A stretch of 64,000 bases of DNA from Pontederia crassipes (lineage: Eukaryota; Streptophyta; Magnoliopsida; Commelinales; Pontederiaceae): assembly GCA_030549335.1 (NCBI GenBank), contig CM060187.1, positions 9,362,001 through 9,426,000 of the forward strand, in the 5' to 3' direction. The notes under the pieces were generated by a model that worked only from the letters and a program-made list of their open reading frames with translations, did not search any database and was not told the DNA's origin. Position 1 is the first letter of the stretch, and each line of letters starts with the position of its first letter. This document shows, piece after piece, positions 33,454 through 44,913 of this stretch. The position numbers and the translations under genes are program-made.

Positions 33454-36400
33454 TTGCGAACTCTGCCTATATTTTATAGCCAGTCCCAAGCCCGGATAAA
33501 GGAGGAGGGTTGTGTTAGGCCCCGACAGCCAGCATAAAATCCTGTCGAATCTTATGAACTTGGATCAACAAATATATTGTGTTAATGCTAGGTCGTTACC
33601 CGTAAGTAACGCGCTGTACAACTCGGGTACAGTGATAAGAGAGCAAGAGTCGCTGCATCCTCGCCTGAATGCAGTGTTAAATGAGCAAGGGCTACCACAC
33701 TCTAATGAACGGAGGCGGTTAAAGAAGCTAGTTCATGAGACTAAGGTCAAATTAGGTTCTTGGAACATTGGGACGTTGAATGGGAAGCGCCTCGAGGTGG
33801 CACAAGTAATGGACCAGCGTAAGATTAGTATCTTATGCTTGCAAGAAACTAGATGGGTAGGAGAGGGAAGTAAAGAGATTAGGTTAAATGGTTCCAAACT
33901 TTGGTACAGGCAAGGTAAATGGAAGGAATGGTGTTGGTATTATCGCGGATGCAGAATGGAGGAAGAATGTTGTGGAAGTTAAAAGGATTGAGGATCGAAT
34001 CATATTCGTGAAAGTAATTATTAGAAAGGAGACTATAAACATTATTAGTGCATATGCACCCCAAGTAGGAGCAGAATCACATCTCAAGGAGAAGTTTTGG
34101 ACAGATATGGAGGGTTTGATTGAAAGTATACCAACAACCGAGAAAGTTTATATTGGGGGAGACCTTAATGGACATGTTGGTAAAGAGGCAGGACCACATG
34201 CAAGGGTTCATAGTGGTTTTGGTTTTGGGGAGTTGAATGAGGAAGGACAAACTATTATTGATTTTTCTTTAGCATACGACCTTAAGATTATCAACACTTA
34301 TTTTAGGAAGAGAGAGGAACATTTAATCACATACAAAAGTGGAACTCATAGGTCTCAAATCGATTTTTTCTTGACAAGAAATATTGATAAAAGACGTTGT
34401 ACTAATTGCAAAGTAATTCCTGGGCATAGGGTGACTACACAACATAGATTGTTAGTTCTTGATATGCAAATGAAATGTATAAAACCAAAATCTCGAACAG
34501 TTTTTGATCGAAAGATCAAGTGGTGGCAGTTAAAGGGGGAGAAGCGAGAGACTTTTAGAAGTAAGTTATTAGAGGAAAGTGTGTGGGAGTTAGAAGGAGA
34601 TGCTAGTATCATGTGGGAGAATGTGGCAAAAAAGGTTGAAATGGTTGCTAAAGCCATTTTAGGAGAATCAAAAGGTTTTGGACCACGAGATAAGGAGACT
34701 TGGTGGTGGAATGAGGAGGTCCAAGAAAAGGTGCGTAATAAGAAGAATTGTTTCAAGGCGATACACTTGGACAATAGTTCTGACAATTGGGAAAAGTATC
34801 GTTTGGCGAAAAGGGAGGCTAAGAAGGCAGTTAGTGATGCTCGTGCTAAAGCATATGAGGGGTTTTATAAGGAGTTAGGGACAAAGGCTGGTGAACAAAG
34901 GATTTACAAGATTGCAAGGAATAAAGAGAAGGAGTCGAGAGATTTGGATCAAGTAAGATGCATAAAAAATGAAGTTGGCAAGGTTTTAGTTACTGAAGGA
35001 GATATTAAGAACAGATGTGAAGAGTATTTCTATAAGCTATTTAATGATGGATGTGAAGGTTCCCGTTGTGATTTGGAGGATTTGACAGTTAGCGAATGTG
35101 AGCTTAATAGGTCATTTTATCGTAGAATTAGAGTCTCGGAGGTTAGCGAAGCTCTTAAGAAAATGGAGAATGGTAAAGCCATTGGACCGGATGGTATACC
35201 GATTGAAGTTTGGAAATGTTTAGGAGAAAAAGGTGTGTTGTGGTTATGTAAACTATTTAATGAGATTTTACGATCGAAAAAAATGCCTAATGATTGGAGA
35301 TTAAGTACATTAGTTCCTATTTACAAAAATAAAAGGGATATTCAGAATTGTGCAAATTATAGAGGGATTAAACTTATGAGTCACATAATGAAATTATGGG
35401 AAAAAGTGATTGAGCCTAGATTGAGAATGGAGACTAGTATTTCTGAGAGACAATTTGGGTTCTTGCCAGGAAGATCCACTACAGAGGCGATTTATTTACT
35501 AAGGGGGATGATGGAGAAGTATCGAAGTAGGAGAAGAGACTTACATATGGCTTTCATTGACTTAGAGAAGATGTATGATCGGGTATCAAGGGATGTACTT
35601 TGGAAAGCCTTGCAAAAGAAGAGGGTGAGTGTTGCCTACATTAAGGTAATACAAGATATGTACGATGGGGCATTGACTAGGGTTAGGACACCCGGAGGTG
35701 AGATAAATGAATTTCCTATAGGAATTGGCCTACATCAAGGATCAGCTTTAAGTCCGTATCTATTTAACTTAGTTATCGATGCTATAACCGAGAGTATCAC
35801 AGAGGAGGTACCTAAGTGCATGCTATTTGCGGATGATATAGTACTTTTAGCGGATTCAAGAGAAGAGATTAATACAAAATTGGAAATATGGAGAAATACG
35901 TTGGAGTCAAAGGGTTTTCGTTTAAGTAGGAATAAAACAGAATATATGCATAGCAATTTCACAAATAAACAACTTAGAGACGATTTAAAAGTTAGGCTAG
36001 GGGAGGATATAATTCCTCAAGTAACAAAGTTTAAATATTTAGGATCAATTGTAAGACAAGACGGTGAGATTGATGATGATGTTAATCATAGAATTCAAGC
36101 TGGTTGGTGTAAGTGGAGGAAAGCCACTAGAATTCTTTGTGATAGAAAAGTACCCAATAATGTTAAAGGAAAATTCTATCGTACTGCTATAAGACCGGCA
36201 GTGTTATATGGTAGTGAATGTTGGGCTATGAAGGGACAACATGAACGTAAAGTGGGGGTAACCGAAATGAGGATGTTGAGATGGATGTGTGGTCATACAA
36301 GATTAGATAAGATTAGGAATGATCATATACGTGAACGAGTCGGAGTGGCTCCTATTAGTGAGAAAATGGTAGAGAATCGTTTGAGATGATTTGGTCATGT

Positions 36401-36645
36401 TCAGAGAAGACCATTAGATGCGCCAATAAGAAGAGTAGATCAAATAATCTGGAGTCCGATTAAAAGAGGGAGAGGGAGGCCAAGGCGGACACTTGGCGAA
36501 CTAATAGAGCAAGATCTATTGGTGAATAATATACCGAAAGGTTTGGTTACTAATAGAGCGGAATGGCGTCGTATGATCCATGTAGCCGACCCCACCTAGT
36601 GGGATAAGGCTTTGTTGTTGTTGTTGTTGTTATTGAATTTTAACT
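33440..36645 (+). mobile_element. RTE-clade LINE, near full length, with 14-bp target duplications
   Basis: The non-LTR retrotransposon body is 33454-36631. It is flanked by attgaattttgact (33440-33453) and attgaattttaact (36632-36645), one mismatch apart. The 5' end carries the gccagtcccaagcccgga leader; the 3' end carries ccgaccccacctagtggg and a TTG-repeat tail, the pattern of plant RTE elements rather than a poly(A) tail. Its single ORF encodes an endonuclease followed by a reverse transcriptase. It inserted about 0.5 kb upstream of the host-like gene fragment. Confidence 0.93.
33512..36605 (+). pseudogene. RTE LINE ORF: APE endonuclease and reverse transcriptase
   Basis: The N-terminal frame (33512-33920) has the endonuclease start LGSWNIGTLNGKRLEVAQ and CLQETRW. 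Near 33908 the frame shifts, apparently through loss of two bases. From 33888 a frame of 833 codons follows: endonuclease motifs SAYAPQVG, GGDLNGHVGK and SQIDFFLTR; RT motifs NGKAIGPDGIPIEVWK, QFGFLPGRSTTEAI, GLHQGSALSPYLF and catalytic FADD at residues 647-650 of that frame. A stop at 36387-36389 (TGA where the family normally has Trp) precedes about 70 further codons with FGHVQRRP and EWRRMIHVADPT. One frameshift and one stop are few lesions for a LINE copy. Confidence 0.94.
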
Positions 36646-36739
36646 CTACTTAAGACTGAGGTGTTGACTTGAGAAATTAAATAAATCAACTCAGAAAACC
36701 GAATGTGCTGTGAAATGAACCATCGAGGATATTTGTCTA
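36646..36739. other. Short spacer between LINE and Chr-2
   Basis: 94 bp of AT-rich DNA with nothing recognisable. Its last bases, gtcta (36735-36739), would be the left TSD of Chr-2. Confidence 0.5.
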
Positions 36740-37414
36740 TGTAACACCCCGAATTTCACCCTCAAATTGTCGAGGACATTTGGGTCATTTGACTGTATTA
36801 GCCCATTCGCCATCACATAATCATAATAAAATATGTTTTTCTATAAACTCAGTGGAAGCATAAATCCATTAAATAAGATAAAATAATTCCCTTGAAAACA
36901 TAGCGGAAGACTTCGGTAAGATATGTTATAGATTTTAAACCATCATCGATAACCAATAAAATATTTTAAAACCATAGTCTAAAACATCGCTTTCAAACGT
37001 AGTCAAAAGACTCTAAGACAATTGACTCTTAACACCCTAGACCATTGTGCAATCTTATTCGTCATGAGTTGAGCCGGCATCATTCATAACTTTATGCACC
37101 TGCATGGATCCAGGATGCAGGGGTTTCCCCGGTTAGAGTATATAAATGCCATGCATGCGATGGTATAATCCTATACAGGATACTACATGATATGCATCAT
37201 CATCTTTATATAAACGAAATAAACAATATGCATGTCATGTCTTAACATATGATCTACACATGAAACATCAACATCATTCTATCATCATGCACATAAGTAA
37301 TTGCTTGGAAGACATATAATCACATCATCATACATAAAGTATGGACATTCAGATCAATCATTCATTCAATTTATAGGCATATAAGTGGGATGCACTTACC
37401 ATAACCATTGCCTT

Positions 37415-37599
37415 CATAACTTTCCTCAGGGTTGCTTTATAACCCATTGGACTTCCACTTTCGTGAGACATCATTCCATAACTTTCCTCAGGGTTGCTTT
37501 ATAACCCTTTGAACTTCCACTTTCGTGGGACATCATTCCATAACTTCCTCAGGGTTGCTTTATAACCCTTTGGACTTCCACTTTCGTGGGACTTCATTC
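37415..37599. repeat. 62-bp tandem repeat, three units, in Chr-2 3' LTR
   Basis: Units start at 37415, 37477 and 37539, each beginning cataactttcctcagggttg or close to it. The same three-unit array is in the other LTR from about 43153 to 43338. Confidence 0.93.
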
Positions 37600-38499
37600 C
37601 ATTCGATCAATCATTGGCCCTTTTTTATTAATGCTATATCTTCTGATAGTTGGGATTTATGTCGTTGCCCTCTCAATAGGCTAGCTAGGCCTAGGAGACA
37701 ATGCTCCCCTCTCACCCGAAGGTGACATCAGAATGCACACACCATTGTCGATGTATGTAATGATCATTCTAGACTCTCGCCCGTGGGCGACATCGGAATG
37801 CACACACTATTGCCGATGTGTGTAACGATCATTCCGGACAATTATCCGATAAAGGGCCATAGAGGGACGACATGTAACATCATCCACAACTGGGTGCATT
37901 ATGCTTTTCAAACAACAATCATTTACGTCGCTCGATCTTCATATTTTAACCTAGTTACGGCTGTCCATGCAATTCGTTGTATCTAGGTTCATATACAATC
38001 ATCAACCATTAATACATAATAGTAAATACCTTAAAAATAACATAAATATAACATAAATCAGTTTTTCAGTCTATCACGATCATTTCGGGACCTGGCACGG
38101 CCGTACCAACATCCTGCGAATTCGATGTTCCATCTGAAAGTCTTGATTTTTGAGATTTCAATTCCAATAAACATAGTTTAAAACATCATAAATATTTCAG
38201 ATATAATCTCTTAGCATCCATGCATCATAAAACACATTAAAACATGCAATTTTCATTCATTAACAAGAGTTGGGACTTTTTCTTAAAAACTCATACAACT
38301 ATAAAAATTTGTTTTCTGTACAGTATTCTGGCAGCAGTCACTAAAATATTAACAACTTAACCTATACTTGCTCTTTTCAGATGATTCTAATTTTCATTGA
38401 AGGATAACATAAGCATTTGACTTGGGAATAAATTTCAAACCCTAGTTTAGTATTTCCAATTTACTACATGTTTTATAATTTGATCTCGCTGTTACCCAA

Positions 38500-38870
38500 G
38501 ACAGAATGATACTAGTCCGATTTTTGGATCATAACTATTTGTATACAACTCCAAATAATGTGAAACCATTTTCTGTGGAAACTAGATTTCGGGGTTTTCC
38601 ATCCAAATATTAAGCATAATTTTTGGATAAGAAAAACCTTTCCAAATAATTATTATAATATAGTTGCGAATTTTTGAGACAGTACGACACTAGTCTGATG
38701 TTTTGATCATAACTATTTATACAGATCTTCAAATCATATGAAACCAATTTTTCTAGGGAAACTAGACTTTGAGGACTTTCCATTCATATATTATTTGCAA
38801 TTTTTGGATAAGAAAAACCTATCCGAATAATTGTTGTAAATACAGTCACGAATTTAGGCAGATTATGCAA
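38500..38870. repeat. 178-bp diverged tandem duplication in Chr-2 LTR
   Basis: The units start at 38500 (gacagaatgatactagtc) and 38678 (gacagtacgacactagtc) and each ends in ttttggataagaaaaacct followed by an aataattgtt-type block. The same pair occurs in the other LTR at about 44155-44515. Related single copies exist in the Chr-1 LTR and at 46313-46940. Confidence 0.8.
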
Positions 38871-39189
38871 CTTAAATCGTGCAATCCTAACATCTAGATC
38901 TAATCATGAATCAACAAAAAATGATCACAGATCTTATAAGACTCATAAATTCCTCAAACAAATCCCTAATAGGAGCAAGGTGCCCTATTACTCTCAATCC
39001 AATCAATAAAACTTTGAGAGGAGAGAGAGGGGTTGGATCCCCTTTACATACCTTGATCTTAGATCTTCCTCCTCTTTCTTTCTATTCTTCTTCCTCTTTT
39101 TCCATCTCCCTGATCTCCTCTTTCTTCTTCCTCAAGCCCTAGCTGCCAAGATGTGGAGAACAATGAGAGAAAGAGAGAGAAGAAAGGCC

Positions 39190-39196
39190 TTATATA
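39190..39196 (-). promoter_or_regulatory. TATA box in Chr-2 3' LTR
   Basis: Minus-strand cctatataagg, about 70 bp from the LTR start, followed by a purine-rich transcribed region. The same box is at 44846-44852 in the 5' LTR. Confidence 0.75.
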
Positions 39197-39264
39197 GGGG
39201 AGAAACCATGAGGGTTTGGGCAAAAAGCCCAAATTACCCTTTTAGGAAAAATCAGGATATTACA

Positions 39265-39277
39265 TCCTCCCCTGCTT
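39265..39277 (-). other. Polypurine tract of Chr-2
   Basis: On the minus strand aagcaggggagga directly precedes the TGTAATATCC LTR start and follows the attcgaggacaaattttttt block typical of Tekay/Del-like chromoviruses. Confidence 0.85.
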
Positions 39278-39320
39278 AAAAAAAATTTGTCCTCGAATTT
39301 TAAACTATAATAAAGAACAC

Positions 39321-42060
39321 TCACCAAATAGTTTTGGAAATTGTTCTTTCATTTCTTCTTCCAATTCCCATGTCACTTCGGTTCCATTTTGGTGCTTCCA
39401 TGCAATCTTCACCATCTTTACTACTTTGTTCCTCAATCGATGTTTCACCATACTTTAGTATCTCAGTAGGATATTCCTCATAGGTGAGGTCTTCCTTGAT
39501 AGTTGGTTTTTCAATCACCACCACATGTGAACTGTCATATGTGCACTTACGAAGCATTGACACATGGAAAACATTATGGATTCTGACGTATGAAGGAGAT
39601 AATGCCAACTTGTATACTCCTTCACCCATCTTTTCCAAAATCTCAAAGGGGTCGATGTACTTGAGAGTCAACTTTCCCTTCTTGCTGAACCTCATGACTC
39701 CTTTGGTAGAAGATACCTTTAGCAATATATGATCTCCAACTTGGTAGATTTGTTATCTTCTTTTCTTGCATAACTCTTTTGACGGCTCTGAGCTGTCATC
39801 ATTCTTTCATTGATCAAATCTACCTTTTCTACTAGCTCAGGTCCTAGTAGTCTTCCTTCACCAACTACACTCTAATATGTGGGAGACCTACAAGGTATTC
39901 CGTACAATACTTCAAATGGAGTCATTTTGATGGTAGGCAAATTCAGCTAGAGTGAGGTGATCATCTCAACTACCTTGCCAATCAATTGCACGTGCTCTTA
40001 GCATGTCTTCAAAGGTCTAGATCGTTCTTTCATTTTGTCCATCACTCTGAGGGTGAGATGCAGTATTGTAGTGTAACCTTGTACCAAAAGCATGCTGCAA
40101 CCCTCTCCAGAACCTTGCTGTGAATTTGGGGTCTCTATCAGATATTATGGAAATAGGAATTTCATGTAGTCGATGATTTCAACAACATACAGTTTCACCA
40201 TACTTGCAGCTGACTGTCTTACATTGTATGGTAAGAAATGAGCTGCCTTAGTTAATCTGTCAACGATAACACAGATGACATCGTGATCCTTCTGTGTCTT
40301 TGGAAGCCCCACAATGAAATCAATTGTAATCTCCTCCCACTTCCACTGAGGTTTGGGCAATGGGTTCAGAGTCCTGATGGCTTCTGATGCTTAATCTTGA
40401 CCTGTTGACAGACCAAGCACTTGAAAATAAATTCTGCTACTTTTCTTCTCATGTCTCTCCATCAAAATGTCCTTTGCAAGTCCTTGAACATTTTAATGGT
40501 TCTAGAATGTATAGCAAACTCTAACTTGTGACACTCAGTCAGAATTTCTTCCTTGAGCTCCTTATCTTCAGGTACCCATAGCTGTCTTGAAACTTGATAG
40601 TTCCATCTTCATCAATCCTATAGTCTGAGTGCCCTTTTTCACATGGAGTCTTCATGTCCTTGTACTCTAGATCTTCTTTTTGTGCTTGTACTATCCTTGC
40701 CACTAGATCAAGTTGAATGACACAATGCATCATCAACTTCCCATGAGCACTTTCTTTAATAAGAGTCCATTTGTAAACTCTTAAGCATGCCAATTATCCA
40801 TCCCATTTCCTACTCAAGGCATCTACTACAGAGTTGGCTTTCCCTGACTAGTAGAGAATACCAAACTCATAGTCTTTGAGGAATGCAGCCACCTTCTTTG
40901 TCTCATGTTCAGTTCCTTCTGAGTGAACACATATTTGAGACTTTTGTGGTCAGTAAAGACTTCAAATTTCGCTCCATATAAGTAGTGTCTCCATATCTTC
41001 AGAGAAAACACTACTAGTGGCAACTCCAAGTCATGAGTAGGATTGTTCCTCTCATGAGATTTGGGTTGTCTTGAGGCACAAACTATAACTCTTCTATGTT
41101 GCATTAACACACAACCTAACCCAGTTTCACTGGTATCATTGTACACGATGTAGCCTCCAATTCCTATAGGAATTGTTAGCGTATGTGCAGTGGTCAATCT
41201 CTTCTTTAGTTCAAAGAAGCTCTCTTGACATTGTTGTGTCCAATTGAACTTTTCTTTCTTCCTAGTCAACTTTGTCATGGGAGCAACAATCTTTGAGAAG
41301 ATTCATGCTGTGGACAATTGATCAAAAAGATCATCAATTATGAATAGATGATACTTATTCTTGATTGTCACTTTATTTAACATCCTATAGTCTATACACA
41401 ATCTTAGTGACTTATCCTTCTTTTTCACAAATAGGAGGGTGCACCTCATGGGGACACATTTAGCCTAATGAAGTCTATGTCCAATAGTTCTTGCAATTGA
41501 GTCTTCAATTTGTTCATTTCTGCTGGTGGCAATTTGTAGGGAAGTTTTGAGATGGGAGTCGGCCTTAGTATGAGATCAACATGAAAATCGATCTCCCTTT
41601 CTGGAGGTAATCCCGAGAGCTCATCAGGAAATACATCAGGAAAGTTCTTAACTACTTCAAGGTCTTCTAGTAGCTTGGGTTTGACATTACTCTCGCTGAT
41701 GTTTGCTAAATATCCTCGGCAACTATTGTTCAGCATCTTTGTTGCTTTCATTGAGGAGATCATCGTCTTCTTCTTCTTTGATGGTACTCCAAAAAAATCA
41801 CAAAGGTACCATATTTTCTATCAATCCTAACCTTCTTCTCTCTACATAGCATATAGGCATCAGGATATGATAACTAATCCATATCTAATATAACATCATA
41901 TCAGACCATGGGTAGTACTATGAGATGAACTGAGTAATTCACTCATTCTATCATCACTAGTCTTTGGGAGATACTGCCTAATGGAGATCCTCCCTAGTGG
42001 TATTGCCACATCACATTGCCCCTTCGTACTTTTCATCTTAACGTTCCATTAGATTTCTAT
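39321..42060 (-). pseudogene. pol: Chromovirus pol relic (Chr-2): PR, RT, RNase H, integrase, C-terminal domain
   Basis: Tekay/Del-like polyprotein in pieces. A protease remnant (YDVILDMDWL) lies near 41870-41910. The RT N-terminus is 41446-41763 (GLPPEREIDFHVDL), followed by CIDYRMLNK and DDLFDQLS. RNase H is 40826-41278 ([12 protein letters not shown]). The integrase zinc region is at 40380-40800 and its catalytic start at 40145-40360 (DFIVGLPKTQKDHD, VDRLTKAAHFLP). The C-terminal part is 39321-39725 (GVMRFSKKGKL, NVFHVSMLRK), where a chromodomain would follow but is not clearly readable. The RT palm, including its YVDD-type site, is missing through a deletion near 41290-41300. Gag is absent. 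Confidence 0.9.
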
Positions 42061-42475
42061 TTATCCTTGTGAAAATTAAATTTTCACTACCATATCTTTT
42101 GTCATCTTATAATATTTGGACTATGAAAATTTGTTCAATTATTACAAACAATTGCGTATACAATTTTTGGACAATTTCTTATGACAAGTCCATCAATTCA
42201 CAATGAGATTTATATCTCTATTGTTACATATTGACCATATTCAATTTGACAATACTATCAATCATGAATGCAATAATTAGCATTCTCATTGGAAGACTGT
42301 TCCGCTTCCATCATTAACATAACAATAATTAACTAACATAAGTTAGTTAATTTAACAATACAATAAGTCGCACAATACTTACATACTCATAACTTTGGAT
42401 GGCTGCTCATGACAATTGCACATGGACTTAGACTCTTAACAATTATATAACATACTTAGCATAGGTCCTAAGCAT
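42061..42475 (-). other. Chr-2 leader remnant; gag missing
   Basis: About 400 bp between the protease remnant and the primer-binding site. Tekay-like elements normally have a gag of well over 1 kb here; I see no zinc knuckle or capsid block, so gag appears deleted. Confidence 0.65.
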
Positions 42476-42487
42476 GCTCTGATACCA
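42476..42487 (-). other. Primer-binding site of Chr-2 (tRNA-iMet)
   Basis: Minus-strand TGGTATCAGAGC, three bases from the end of the 5' LTR. Confidence 0.95.
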
Positions 42488-42490
42488 AAC

Positions 42491-44913
42491 TGTAACACCC
42501 CGAATTTCACCCCCAAATTGTCGAGGACATTTGGGTCATTCGATTGTGTTAGCCCATTCGCCATCACATAATAATAATAAAATATGATTTTCTATAAACT
42601 CAGCGGAAGCATAAATCCATTAAATAAGATAAAATAATTCCTTGGAAAACATAGCGGAAGACTTCAGTAAAATATGTTATAGAATTTAAACCGTCATCGA
42701 TAACCAATAAAATATCTTAAAACCATAGTCCAAAACATCATTTTCAAACCTAGTCAAAAGACTATAAGATAATTGACTCTTAACACTTAACGTAGTAAAA
42801 TATGAGCTGAGCCGCCATCATCCATAACTTTATACACCTGCGTGGATCCAGGATGCAGGGGTTTCCCTGGGTAGAGTATATAAATGCCATGCATGCGATA
42901 GTATAATCCTATACAGGATACTACATGATATGCATCATCATCTTTATATAAAAGAAATAAACAATATGCATGCCATGTCTTAACATATGACCTACATATC
43001 AAACATCAACATCATTCTATTATCATGCACATAAGTAATTGCATGGAAGACATGTAATCACATCATTATACATAAAGTATGGGCATTCATATCAATCATT
43101 CATTCAATTCATAGGCATATAAGTGGGATGCTCTTACCATAACCATTGCCTTCATAACTCTCCTCAGGGTTGCTTTATAACCCATTGGACTTCCACTTTC
43201 GTGAGAAATCATTCCATAACTTTCCTCAGGATTGCTTTATAACTCTTTGGACTTCCACTTTCGTGGGACATCATTCTATAACTTTCCTCAGGGTTGCTTT
43301 ATAACCCTTTGGACTTCCACTTTCATGGAACTTCATTCCATTCGATCGATCATTGGCCCTTTCCTATTAATGTTATATCTTCCGATAGTTGGGACTTATG
43401 TCGTTGCCCTCTCAATAGGCTAGCTAGGCCTAGCAAACAATGCTCCCCTCTCACCCGAAGGCGACATCGGAATGCACACACCGTTGTCGATGTGTGTAAC
43501 GATCATTTCGGACAATTATCCGATAAAGTGCCATAGAGGGGCGACATGTAACATCATCCACAACTGGGTGCATTATGCTTTTCAAACAACAATCATTTAT
43601 GTCGCTCGATCTTCATATTTTAACCTCGTTACGGCTGTCCATGCAATTCATGTATCTAGGTTCATATACAACATCAACCAGTAATACATAATAGTAAATA
43701 CCTTAAAAATAACATAAATATAACATAAATCAGTTTTTCAATCTATCATGATCATTTCGGGACCTGGCACGGCCGTACCAACGTCCTAGGAATTCAATGT
43801 TCCATCCGAAAGTCTCGATTTTTGAGATTTCAATTCCAATAAATATAGTTTAAAATATCATAAATATTTCAGATATAATCACTTAGCATCCATGCATCAT
43901 AAAACACATTAAAACATGCAATTTTCATTCATTAACAAGAGTTGAGACTTTTTCTTAAAAACTCATACAACTATTAGAATTTGTTATTTGCACAGTATTC
44001 TGACAGCAGTCACTAAAATATTAACAACTTAACCTATACTTGCTCTTTTCAGATGATTTTAATTTTCATTGAAGGATAACATGAGCATTTGACTTGGGAA
44101 TAATTTTCAAACCCTAGTAGTACATGTTTTACAATTTGATCTCGTTGTTACCCGAGACAGAATGATACTAGTCCAATTTTTTTATCATAACTATTTGTAT
44201 ACAACTCCAAATCATGTGAAACCAATTTCTGTGGAAACTAGACTTCGTGGCTTTCCATCCATATATTAAGCATAATTTTTGGATAAGAAAAACCTATCCA
44301 AATAATTATTATAAAACAGTCGTGAATTTTTGAGACAGTACGACACTAGTCTGATGTTTTGATCATAACAATTTGTACAGATCTTCAAATCATATGAAAC
44401 CAATTTTTTTAGGGAAAATAGATTTCTAGGGCTTTCCATTCATATATTATTTGCAATTTTTGGATAAGAAAAACCTATCTGAATAATTGTTGCAAATACA
44501 GTCACGAATTTAGGCAGATTATGCAACTTAAATCGTGCAATCCTAACATCTAGATCTAATCATGAATCAACAAAAAATGATCTCAGATCTGATAAGACTC
44601 ATAAATTCCTCAAACAAATCCCTAATAGGAGCAAGGTGCCCTATTACTCTCAATCCAATCAATAAAACTTTGAGAGGAGAGAGAGGGGTTGGATCCCCTT
44701 TACAAACCTTGATCTTAGATCTTCCTCCTCTTTCTTCCTCTTCTTCTTCCTCTTTTTCCTTCTCCCTGATCTCCTCTTTCTTCTTCCTCAAGCCCTAGCC
44801 CCCAAGATGTGGAGAACAATGAGAGAAAGAGAGAGAAGAGAGGCCTTATATAGGGGAGAAACCATGAGGGTTTGGGCAAAAAGTCCAAATTACCCTTTTA
44901 GGAAAAATCAGGA
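42491..44913 (-). repeat. 5' LTR of Chr-2 (2,423 bp, outer end lost)
   Basis: It matches the 3' LTR from GGGGTGTTACA (42491) up to aaaaatcagga (44913). There the similarity stops seven bases short of the expected tattaca terminus, and no copy of gtcta follows. The outer end was therefore lost by deletion or rearrangement. It has one copy of the block that is duplicated at 37705-37845 in the 3' LTR. Confidence 0.9.

Larger units (their letters stand above)
36740..39264 (-). repeat. 3' LTR of chromovirus Chr-2 (2,525 bp)
   Basis: On the minus strand it starts TGTAATATCCTG (39264) and ends GGGGTGTTACA (36740). It matches 42491-44913. The TATA box (minus) is at 39190-39196 and a splice-donor-like aaggtatgtaa (minus) at 39044-39054. 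It holds three tandem arrays: three 62-bp units at 37415-37599, a duplicated block of about 85 bp at 37705-37845, and two 178-bp diverged units at 38500-38870. Confidence 0.93.

Noticed and set aside
37525-37986. Small ORFs in the Chr-2 LTR, repeated at 43232-43684
   Set aside because: They lie in LTR tandem repeats and differ between the LTRs; no sign of coding constraint.
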